DNA from: Shewanella mangrovi
Lineage (GTDB): Bacteria > Pseudomonadota > Gammaproteobacteria > Enterobacterales > Shewanellaceae
Reading direction: 5' to 3'
DNA: 64,000 nucleotides
Assembly (NCBI RefSeq): GCF_000753795.1
Contig: NZ_JPEO01000004.1
Location: forward strand, 1 to 64,000
Shown here: in pieces, positions 27,218 to 35,179 of the stretch
How positions within the stretch are numbered: the stretch's first letter is position 1
Layout: each line of letters opens with the position of its first letter
Made by a program: the position numbers and the translations under genes
Notes under the pieces: model-generated
The model's input: the letters and a program-made list of their open reading frames with translations, nothing else
Database searches by the model: none
Told to the model about the DNA's origin: nothing

Positions 27218-29023
27218 TTAACGGCTTGCTGGCGGCACTGCTTTGGTTACTTCGGCCTTTGCCAGCTTGTGCTTAACCTGCAGGGTGGCATACAACAGCC
27301 CCAAACCGAGTGCGAATGCGGTGAGATCAAACCCGATAATAGCGAACTGTCCTTGTAGCCAGTTTTGCCAAATAAAGTTACCGCCTGTGAGTGGGTCTAG
27401 CAGCGGAATGGTGATCAGTAAAGCCGTGGCGAGTGACAGTTGCTCACGCCATGCTTTGAGGTGTGGTCGCACAATGGCGTGCAACAAACACAATCCCCAT
27501 ACAGCAAAGAAGCCGTTGATTTCCCAATGGCTGCGGTCAACCATATCCGCCGGTAGCATACGGTTAAACCAGAAATATGCCCCGAGTGCACTCAGCAACC
27601 CCGCAATCGCCGCGACATTGAGTTGTTCCACCAAACGATGACCGCGAGGCAGATAACCGAGTTTTTCGCGCTCGCGTTGGCGCGCCACTAACCACATCAC
27701 GAGGCCAGAAGCGATCATCACCGACCCCAATACGCCGGAAAGAAACAGCAGCGCGCGGATCACTGGCGTAGTAAATAAGCCCATGTGTGCCGATAGCATA
27801 AATTTCCAGATGGTTTCGGCGGCACTGTGCTCTTTACTCGTGGCGGGAATGAAGTCCCCGGTGACGCCGTTGTACTGCAAACTCGCCAAGCTTTGTTTGC
27901 CGCTAAACAGCGAGCCTTCCGGTGTGGTAACACTTATTTCTGCATCCGCTTTACCGGGGCGTTTGATATTGATGCTATCAATCCCCGCTGGCGAGCGTTT
28001 GAGCGCATCAAGTGCGATGGCGCTGATATCCACTAATTTGGCGGCATTAGGATTAGGTGCTGCTTGCTCGGCACCAAAGCCACGATAATCCCGTAAGAAA
28101 CCTCGCGGATCGCCGTTATAGGCAGCGCCAGCCACCATCGGCAGCAGTTGCCCGGCCAAAAACAGTAAGCCGGAGAAGGTCAAAATCAGATGGAACGGCA
28201 GCGCGATGACGCTGGTGGCGGCGTGTGCATCGAGCCATGAACGTTGGCCTTTGCGCGGCCTAAACGAAAAGAAGTCTTTGAAAATATTGCGGTGAATGAT
28301 CACCCCAGTAATGATGGCGGTGAACATAAAGAAGGTGGCAATCGCTACTATGGTGCGGCCAATACTCCAATGCATGCCATACAGCTGAAAGTGAAAGCGA
28401 TAAAGAAACTCGCCGCCAGCGGTTTCGCGCGGGGTGATCACTTGGCCTGTGGCGGGATCAAGCGACAACTGCATCATGCCTCGATGGCCTTGCTGCGGTT
28501 TGATTTTGTCGCCGTCAGCGCCTTTGGCTAGGTGTGACTCTGCAGGCTGTGATTGTTCCGCATTGGTTTTTTTGGCTGCAGTGTCGGCAGACGTGGCATT
28601 GTGGCCGTTGTTGCTCCCGCGTTGCGGTTTATCTTTGCCATTCCCTTGTGCGTGCCCGTTAGCATTGCCTTTAGCGTTGCTTTTAGCTTTGCCTTTAGCG
28701 TTTTCAGGGCCAGATTTATCTTCCGGCGCACGCCAGCGCAGTTGATACAGTGGATTGCGCGCCGTAGGAAAACCTATCGACCAAAATTCTGCATCGCTGG
28801 CATATTGTTCCAGCAGTTTGGTGGCGGTACTGAGCCCTTGGCCTTGATCGTAAATCGACGCTTGCTGGGTTTCTGGCTGCATCCACTGGGTGATCTCCAG
28901 CCGATAAAACGACAGGGTGCCGGTGACGAAAATGGCAAACAGTAACCAGCCGAGTGGCAAGCCGGTCCAAGTGTGCACCCAAGTCATCGATTTGCGCAGT
29001 GAACGGGGTTTATCAAACTTCAC
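27218..29023 (-). CDS. PepSY-domain inner-membrane protein of the siderophore operon
   Basis: A 601-residue protein with transmembrane segments at about 24-42, 240-262, 290-315 and several near the C-terminus, and PepSY-like periplasmic parts. The first helix follows MTWVHTWTGLPLGWLLF, the classic PepSY_TM start with a His likely to bind heme. Translation probably begins at the GTG at 29023, which overlaps the DUF3649 stop codon. Residues 101-182 form a Lys/Asn/Gly/Ala-rich low-complexity insert with KGKAK/KGNAN-type repeats. Such proteins are proposed ferric-siderophore reductases; that role is inferred. Confidence 0.82.
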   Translation of the reverse strand: MKFDKPRSLRKSMTWVHTWTGLPLGWLLFAIFVTGTLSFYRLEITQWMQPETQQASIYDQGQGLSTATKLLEQYASDAEFWSIGFPTARNPLYQLRWRAPEDKSGPENAKGKAKSNAKGNANGHAQGNGKDKPQRGSNNGHNATSADTAAKKTNAEQSQPAESHLAKGADGDKIKPQQGHRGMMQLSLDPATGQVITPRETAGGEFLYRFHFQLYGMHWSIGRTIVAIATFFMFTAIITGVIIHRNIFKDFFSFRPRKGQRSWLDAHAATSVIALPFHLILTFSGLLFLAGQLLPMVAGAAYNGDPRGFLRDYRGFGAEQAAPNPNAAKLVDISAIALDALKRSPAGIDSINIKRPGKADAEISVTTPEGSLFSGKQSLASLQYNGVTGDFIPATSKEHSAAETIWKFMLSAHMGLFTTPVIRALLFLSGVLGSVMIASGLVMWLVARQREREKLGYLPRGHRLVEQLNVAAIAGLLSALGAYFWFNRMLPADMVDRSHWEINGFFAVWGLCLLHAIVRPHLKAWREQLSLATALLITIPLLDPLTGGNFIWQNWLQGQFAIIGFDLTAFALGLGLLYATLQVKHKLAKAEVTKAVPPASR

Positions 29024-29328
29024 AGGCTGGCTCCTAACAAATGTAATACCACTGCGGCCGCTGTGGCGGGCAGGGCTAAGCCAACAAACGCGCCAATTAA
29101 GGTGCGGGCGTAGAACACCCAAATTACCGCCAGCAGTTGCACCACAAAACCGAGCATAATGGCGCTCATGGTGGCGTCTTTGGCGGGCATCGACAGGGTG
29201 ATGGCAATCACTGAACCGAGCAGCACGGCGTTGGCATAGCTGCCAAGCAGTGCCAGTACACAGCGAATGGTGGTATTGAGCCAGCCGATACGGTCCAGCG
29301 GCGTATAAAGTGGGCGAGTAGCAATCAT
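29020..29328 (-). CDS. DUF3649 small membrane protein
   Basis: A 102-residue protein with three hydrophobic helices, typical of DUF3649 found beside TonB siderophore receptors. The ATG at 29328 follows GAGGATG. The stop codon overlaps the PepSY GTG start (GTGA), showing coupling. A hairpin at 29371-29390 separates it from the receptor gene upstream. Confidence 0.78.
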   Translation of the reverse strand: MIATRPLYTPLDRIGWLNTTIRCVLALLGSYANAVLLGSVIAITLSMPAKDATMSAIMLGFVVQLLAVIWVFYARTLIGAFVGLALPATAAAVVLHLLGASL

Positions 29329-29369
29329 GGCAACATCCTCAAACAGTCGCACAAGCGTAAAACGGCAAA

Positions 29370-29391
29370 AGCCGCGCTCTAGAGCGCGGCC
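29370..29391 (-). terminator. Hairpin between siderophore receptor and DUF3649 genes
   Basis: GCCGCGCTCT/AGAGCGCGGC is a perfect 10-bp palindrome (29371-29390) followed on the minus strand by TTTTGCCGTTTT. It probably attenuates transcription after the receptor so that the accessory genes are made at lower level. Confidence 0.7.
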
Positions 29392-29410
29392 GTTTGATCA
29401 AGCAGATAAC

Positions 29411-31726
29411 TTAGAACGAGTAAGTGATTTGTGCATAGTAGGCACGGCCCGGCTCGTTGTAAGTGTTGGCACCTTCGCCAGCGCTGGTGGATTCGCGGAA
29501 CAATCGACGGTCAGTCAGGTTGCTCACGCCAGCGCTGAAGCGGATGCTGTCATTCAAGTGGTACACACCACCTAAGCTCAGCAAGCTGTAAGGCGCACGT
29601 TCGCGCAGGGCATCACCCTCAGCTTCTGCACCATTGAAGGTCAACGTCTGTGGTTTTTGGGTGCCGTAGCGGGTCCAAGTGAATGACAGCGATAGCGCTT
29701 CAGTCACTTGCCAATCCAGCATCGAATTGATGGTGTAACGTGGGATCACTGACAGCGGTTGACCAGTGGTTTCGTTACGGTTTTTATCCATGTAAGTGAT
29801 GTTGGTGTTCCAGTTCAGCACTTCGCCGTACTCACCAATCACAGGGACTTTAATGTTGCCTTCAATCCCTTCCACAATCGCTTTATCGGCGTTGGTCCAT
29901 TGCAGCAGATACGCACCGTTGTCGTTCTCGCCGTATGGCACCATGCCTGACACAATCTTGCCGTCGTAATCGTTACGGAAGTAGGTCACGCTGGCGTTCC
30001 AACCGGCCAGTTGATATTGCAGGCCAATCTCTTTGTTGACGCTGGTTTCTTGGTCGAGATCGTCGTTACCCAAAATGTAGCAACCGGCACCTTGGCTTGG
30101 GTATTGGTTCGGGCAACCGTTACCACGGGTGTAGTACAGATAATCTGGGTTAGATTGATACAAGTTTGGCGCTTTAAAGGCTTTGGCTACGCCCATACGA
30201 ACGGTCAGTTCGTCGGTCAGATTGTATGAACTGCTGATATAGGGGCTGAAGTTGCTGCCGAATTTATCGTAGTGATCCATCCGCACCCCAGCGGTCATCA
30301 TCCACGCATCGGTCAGCTCGATGTTATCTTCGGCGTACAGCGCTTGGTAGTTGCTGTCTGATTTACCAGTGCGGTTGTCGTTCAGGCCATCAATTGCGCC
30401 ACCACCAGTACCTTGTGATACCGAATATGGGTCGTCGAGTTTATCTTGGCCAATTTCAAAACCCACGGTGCCGTTGTGAGCACGCTGCCACAGTTTAAAT
30501 GGCATGCTGGCGCTACCGGCCAATTCTAAGGTTTTGTAGCTGGAGGTTGACCAGTCCGCATCGGAGGTGATGCTGCCTTCACGGCCGCCGGCCAAACCTT
30601 CATTCAAACGGTGGTTGCGGCTGTTTTCATAGGAGAAAGACAGGTTGGTATCACCCCAATCCCAGCTGCCACGGTGTGAAATTGATGCACTTTGGCGATA
30701 CATGGTATTGGTTTCGGCGCCGCTGTTGGCCAGTTCGGCCATCAAGTCAGAGCCGTTTTGGTTGACCGCGCGGTCACCGGCGTAGATGTTGCCTTGGCGA
30801 CTGTAACCTGCTTCAAATTCAAATACTTGATGTTTGGTGGCATCCCAACGGATTAAGCCGTTGATATCTTTGTTGCGCACACCTTCACGGCCTGCTGGCG
30901 CCATAGCAGTATCGCTGCTGGCAAATTCTTGGTTCAGCGCTTGGTCATCCGCATCGGTTTTGTTGAGGTTACCGAACAAGCGGAACGATAGCTCATCAGT
31001 TAAGCCACCAGACAAGTTAAAACCGGCGCGTTTGCTGGCGCCTTCAAGGCTGTCTTCTGGCTGATTGGTAAAGACCGAGATATCACCGTGTAGGCCTTTT
31101 GATGGCGCTTTGGTGATGATGTTGACCACACCACCCGAAGCACCTGAACCATAACGCGCTGCCGCTGGTCCACGCAGAATCTCAATACTTTCAACCGCTT
31201 CTACTGGCACCCAGTTAGTATCCCCACGGCTGTTACGCTCACCGGATTTACCCATGCGCACTGAGCTGCGGGAAGATACAGGTTTACCATCAATCAAAAT
31301 TAGGGTGTTTTCTGGGCCCATGCCGCGCAGATCGATTTGGCGGTTGTTACCATATTGGCCTGAGGCACTGTTACCGGTCAGGTTAACGCCGGGCATTTTG
31401 CGAATGATATCGGCCAAGTCGTTGGCTGGGGGACGACGCGCCAGATCTTCCGCAGTGATAAATGATACGCCAAGTGATTGTTTGATCTGCTGCTCCGCAG
31501 TACCAACGACTTCGATACGTTCGTCAATCCGTTGCTTATGCTGTTTACTCTTGTGGTGACCACGGTGTTGCTGACCATCATGCTCGTGCTGTTGCAGAAT
31601 GCTAGTTTCGGCTGGGGCGGCATCTTCAATCGTGTTGTCAATGGTGGCAGCGTGGGCAAAGCTAGCCGCTAAAGCAAGAGTTAACGCGCTCACTACCGAC
31701 ACGGTAGCGGGTACTGGACGGATCAT
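29411..31726 (-). CDS. FepA-type TonB-dependent siderophore receptor
   Basis: A 771-residue outer-membrane receptor. A signal peptide ends at SFAHA (residue 26). A His-rich stretch with six His lies between residues 47 and 63. The TonB box appears as RIEVVG (70-75). The plug carries DIIRKMPGVNLTGN, QIDLRGMGPENTLILIDGKPV and EILRGPAAARYGSGASGGVVNIIT, and the barrel ends in ITYSF. The plug pattern is that of catecholate (enterobactin-type) receptors. A Fur box precedes the gene. The substrate is inferred from family resemblance. Confidence 0.92.
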   Translation of the reverse strand: MIRPVPATVSVVSALTLALAASFAHAATIDNTIEDAAPAETSILQQHEHDGQQHRGHHKSKQHKQRIDERIEVVGTAEQQIKQSLGVSFITAEDLARRPPANDLADIIRKMPGVNLTGNSASGQYGNNRQIDLRGMGPENTLILIDGKPVSSRSSVRMGKSGERNSRGDTNWVPVEAVESIEILRGPAAARYGSGASGGVVNIITKAPSKGLHGDISVFTNQPEDSLEGASKRAGFNLSGGLTDELSFRLFGNLNKTDADDQALNQEFASSDTAMAPAGREGVRNKDINGLIRWDATKHQVFEFEAGYSRQGNIYAGDRAVNQNGSDLMAELANSGAETNTMYRQSASISHRGSWDWGDTNLSFSYENSRNHRLNEGLAGGREGSITSDADWSTSSYKTLELAGSASMPFKLWQRAHNGTVGFEIGQDKLDDPYSVSQGTGGGAIDGLNDNRTGKSDSNYQALYAEDNIELTDAWMMTAGVRMDHYDKFGSNFSPYISSSYNLTDELTVRMGVAKAFKAPNLYQSNPDYLYYTRGNGCPNQYPSQGAGCYILGNDDLDQETSVNKEIGLQYQLAGWNASVTYFRNDYDGKIVSGMVPYGENDNGAYLLQWTNADKAIVEGIEGNIKVPVIGEYGEVLNWNTNITYMDKNRNETTGQPLSVIPRYTINSMLDWQVTEALSLSFTWTRYGTQKPQTLTFNGAEAEGDALRERAPYSLLSLGGVYHLNDSIRFSAGVSNLTDRRLFRESTSAGEGANTYNEPGRAYYAQITYSF

Positions 31727-31746
31727 TTATTTCTCCAATAACTACA

Positions 31747-31765
31747 AATGATAATAATTAGCATT
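31747..31765 (-). promoter_or_regulatory. Fur box upstream of the siderophore receptor
   Basis: AATGATAATAATTAGCATT agrees with the 19-bp Fur consensus GATAATGATAATCATTATC at 13 positions and is 21 bp from the receptor start. It indicates iron repression of the receptor-DUF3649-PepSY-DUF3325 operon. Confidence 0.75.
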
Positions 31766-31961
31766 TGCGATAGAGTAGCGATCTCGTTACTAAAACTCAA
31801 ACCGTAATTTGTGGATTATTAATTAAGTAGTGCTTAATTAACTGTTTGATACAGAATAATTTATCGTTAAATCGGCTATAAGCAGTCACTTATCCCTGTT
31901 AAAATAGGCCTACCCGCGGTCATTCGGCCGTAACCTTGTCTCATGCTGCCGTAAATTAAAC

Positions 31962-33248
31962 ATGCTATCTGTGCTTTCACCCGTTCAACGTACCCGCATT
32001 GCGGGGTGGTTCGTCTGTGCCACCGCCATCAGTTACCTGCTTGCCATTGCACTCGATGTATCCTTGTTGCTCCCGGCTATTATCTCGTGGTTAGCGGTCG
32101 CTTTTTGCTGGCCGTCACTGGGCAAATCGGCCCACAAACAAGCGGCAATTCTGTTCAGTTGCGGCGTGTTAATGCTGTTGTGGGGCGCCATCAAAGGCAC
32201 CGATGTTGGCCTGTTTAGCGCGATATCGCGCAACCTACCGCTGTTGACCATGTTCACTGCGGTGTCGTTTCTGGCGTTGACCAATCCTGAAGCGGTTGAT
32301 ACCTCACAGCCGATGGGAAAACGCGGCTTTTGGTCGACGATTTTGTCGTGTCATCTGCTTGGCGCGGTGATCAATCTGTCGGTGATTTTTGTAGTGGGCG
32401 ATCGATTGCAGCGCAAAGCGCCGCTGACGCGCGGTCAAGTTGTGGTGTTGATGCGTGGTTTTTGTTCCGGCGGCTATTGGTCGCCGTTTTTTATCGCCTT
32501 TGGGGTGGCGATGACCTACGCCAATGGCGCGCAATGGACTCACACCATGGTGCCGGGGCTGATTTTGGCGCTGCTAATGGCGGTGTTTACTTACTATGAA
32601 ATGCGCCGCTATCGCATTAACGGCTTTCGTGGTTATCCGCTGAAACGCGACAGTTTAGTGATGCCACTGATCTTGGCGGTGATCGTGCTGGTGCTGCACT
32701 ACGTGTATCCCGCGGTGCATATTCTGACGATTATCAGCATTGCGGCGCCGATTGCGGCCTTACTGTTTTTGAATGGACGACCACGCAAGCAAGTGCTGGT
32801 CAATTATATCGAACGGCGTCTGCCGAGTGTGGCCAGCCAGTTCGCGCTGTTTTTAGCGGCGGGTGTGTTCTCCAGCGGCGTGGCGGCGTTGATCGCCAGC
32901 TATCCTGAGCTGTTTCAATTCAATATTGCGCACATCTCGCCGTGGGTATTCTGGGGCGCCAGTTTAATCATGATTTTGGTCGGCTTGATTGGCGTGCATC
33001 CGCTGGTGAGTGTCTCTTTGGCTAGCCCGCTGTTACTGCCGATTGCCCAAGATTTGAATCAGTTAGCGTTTTTGTATCTGTCGGTGTGGGGCACGGCGAC
33101 TGCGGTGAGCCCGCTGTCGGGCGTCGGTTTGGCGATGGTCAGTCGTTATCAAGCCAACAGTATTGGCATTCTGCGCGATAACTGGCGCTATCTGCTGTTT
33201 ATGTGGTTCTGCGCTGGCGCGTTGAACTGGATAATCTTTGGCAGTTGA
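31962..33248 (+). CDS. Polytopic membrane permease of unknown substrate
   Basis: A 428-residue protein with about 11-12 transmembrane helices and short loops. No signature I can name with confidence is visible; conserved-looking segments are RGFCSGGYWSPFFIAFGVA and LIGVHPLVSVSLASPLL followed by WGTATAVSPLSGVG near the C-terminus, which resemble the repeated hairpin regions of ion-transporter-superfamily permeases. It is divergent from the siderophore receptor. Transport function is inferred from topology only. Confidence 0.6.
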   Translation: MLSVLSPVQRTRIAGWFVCATAISYLLAIALDVSLLLPAIISWLAVAFCWPSLGKSAHKQAAILFSCGVLMLLWGAIKGTDVGLFSAISRNLPLLTMFTAVSFLALTNPEAVDTSQPMGKRGFWSTILSCHLLGAVINLSVIFVVGDRLQRKAPLTRGQVVVLMRGFCSGGYWSPFFIAFGVAMTYANGAQWTHTMVPGLILALLMAVFTYYEMRRYRINGFRGYPLKRDSLVMPLILAVIVLVLHYVYPAVHILTIISIAAPIAALLFLNGRPRKQVLVNYIERRLPSVASQFALFLAAGVFSSGVAALIASYPELFQFNIAHISPWVFWGASLIMILVGLIGVHPLVSVSLASPLLLPIAQDLNQLAFLYLSVWGTATAVSPLSGVGLAMVSRYQANSIGILRDNWRYLLFMWFCAGALNWIIFGS

Positions 33249-33277
33249 TGACTGTTTCTAGCAAAACAAACGCTCAT

Positions 33278-33304
33278 AAAAAAAGCCACACATGCGTGGC
33301 TTTT
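33278..33304. terminator. Terminator between permease and DUF885 genes
   Basis: AAAAAAGCCAC-ACATGC-GTGGCTTTT forms a stem with A/T runs on both sides between convergent genes. Confidence 0.88.
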
Positions 33305-33323
33305 CTATTACTAAATCAACCGA

Positions 33324-35081
33324 TTAGTCTTGATACGGTGACTTACCACCATCGGCAATAAACTGGTCGATGCGTGCATCCAGCACTGACAGCGGCACGG
33401 AACCCATCTGCAATACTGTGTCGTGGAAGGCGCGAATATCAAATTTCTCACCCAGCGCTTTTTCCGCTTTCTGGCGATTTTTAACGATATCCATTTCACC
33501 CAAATAGTACGACAGCGCTTGGCCCGGCCAGGCGATGTAACGGTCCACTTCGGTGGTGACTTCATGGGTCGACAGCGCAGTGTTATCCAGCATAAAGTCT
33601 TGCGCTTGTTTGCGCGTCCAATGCTTAGCGTGAATGCCGGTATCGACCACCAAGCGGGCGGCGCGCCACATCTGATAGCTCAACATGCCAAACAGCTCAT
33701 ACGGCGTGTGGTACATGCCCATCTCTTCACCGAGTTTTTCGCTGTACAGCGCCCAACCTTCACCAAAGGCGGAGATGTAATAGTCGCGGCGGAACTCAGG
33801 TAAGGCTTTGTTTTCATTCGCCAGCGGCATTTGGAACGCGTGACCTGGCGCCGATTCATGTAGCGTCAGCGCGGGCAATGAATACAGCGGACGCGCTGGT
33901 AGATTGTAGGTGTTCACTAAGTACACGCCTGGGCCACCACGGCCAGCGGTGTAGTACGGCGCGATATCATCCGGTACCGGAATTACCGCAAAGCGGCTGC
34001 GGGGCAGGCGACCAAAGTACTGTGCGGCTTTGCTATCAAACTCTTTGGCGATCCACGCGGCGCGGTCGAGCAGTGCTTGCGGGGTTTTGACATAGAACTG
34101 CGGATCGGTGCGCAGGAAGTCGAGAAACTCTTTCAAGCTGCCATCAAACTTCACCTGCTTCATCACATCAAACATGCGCTGTTTGATGTGCGCCACTTCA
34201 TCCAAACCGATTTGGTGGATCTGATCGGCGCTCAAATTCAGCGTGGTGTATTTCTCGATTTGCGATTGGTAAAACGCTTTGCCGTTGGGCAGATCGTACG
34301 CTGCCAGTGAATCGGCCCCGTGCGGCATATATTCATCACGCAGGAAATCGAGCACTAACTTGTGTGCGGGGATCACTGATTTAGCAATGGCATTTAAGCC
34401 CGCTTGTTGCAGCTCGGCTTGAACATTTGCTGGCAAGTTAGCCGGCATCTTTTTGAACGGGCCGTAGAAGATATTGGCTGCGCCTTTGGCATCCACTACG
34501 GAAGCGGCGGTGGCATCGCGGCCTTGCAGACTGATTGTCGGCAACACAAAACCGCGTTTCATTCCGGCGCGCATGTTGTCGATGTTCTGGCTGAAGTAGC
34601 GCGGCATATCGGCCAACCATTTGATGTAGTTGCGATAGTCTTGCTCGGTGTGAAAACCTTCATCTGCCATGTAGGTCAGATCGCCCCAAAATGAGGTATC
34701 ACCTGACAATGGACGCTCATAGACCTTGTTGGTGATGTCAGAGATCAGCGAACCAATCTGCTGCTGATACACCAGCAAATTCATCTGGTTATCGGCGGAC
34801 AACTTGCTGCTATCAATCTTTGACAACTTTTGTTGCACATTTTGCCAGTAACTAAGGTTGGCTTGTTGTTTAGTCAAGCTAACATCAGGCAATGAACTTG
34901 GAACACTCGTGATGACACTATCTTCGTTTACGCCGTTTTGGTCCTGACGCCATTGCCACTCGGTTTTATAAATAGTTTCAAATGCTTGGTCAGCATTGCT
35001 GGCCATTGCGCTAGATACCGGGTGTAGGGCCAGAATCGATGCTAACAGCAGCATGCGCGGAAAAACGGGTTTGCTTGGCAC
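33324..35081 (-). CDS. Secreted DUF885 zinc-peptidase-like protein
   Basis: A 585-residue protein with a signal peptide (cleavage near SSAMA, about residue 27). The DUF885 motif LHESAPGH contains His408-Glu409 and His413, an HExxxxH variant of the zinc-peptidase motif. Other family blocks are RAGMKRGFVLP, FFVxxP-like RFAVIPVPDDIAPYY and GEGWALYSEKLGEEMG. These proteins are thought to be carboxypeptidases or dipeptidases; the substrate is unknown. Together with the M24 peptidase downstream of the GH127 gene it suggests peptide scavenging. Confidence 0.85.
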   Translation of the reverse strand: MPSKPVFPRMLLLASILALHPVSSAMASNADQAFETIYKTEWQWRQDQNGVNEDSVITSVPSSLPDVSLTKQQANLSYWQNVQQKLSKIDSSKLSADNQMNLLVYQQQIGSLISDITNKVYERPLSGDTSFWGDLTYMADEGFHTEQDYRNYIKWLADMPRYFSQNIDNMRAGMKRGFVLPTISLQGRDATAASVVDAKGAANIFYGPFKKMPANLPANVQAELQQAGLNAIAKSVIPAHKLVLDFLRDEYMPHGADSLAAYDLPNGKAFYQSQIEKYTTLNLSADQIHQIGLDEVAHIKQRMFDVMKQVKFDGSLKEFLDFLRTDPQFYVKTPQALLDRAAWIAKEFDSKAAQYFGRLPRSRFAVIPVPDDIAPYYTAGRGGPGVYLVNTYNLPARPLYSLPALTLHESAPGHAFQMPLANENKALPEFRRDYYISAFGEGWALYSEKLGEEMGMYHTPYELFGMLSYQMWRAARLVVDTGIHAKHWTRKQAQDFMLDNTALSTHEVTTEVDRYIAWPGQALSYYLGEMDIVKNRQKAEKALGEKFDIRAFHDTVLQMGSVPLSVLDARIDQFIADGGKSPYQD

Positions 35082-35179
35082 TGCCTTCTCCTTGTTGTAT
35101 TAGTGTTGTTATTTCGTATACGTTATAAAAAAGAACATGAAAACCTTACCCCGTCAACATTCCGCTGCAGGAGCTTTAC

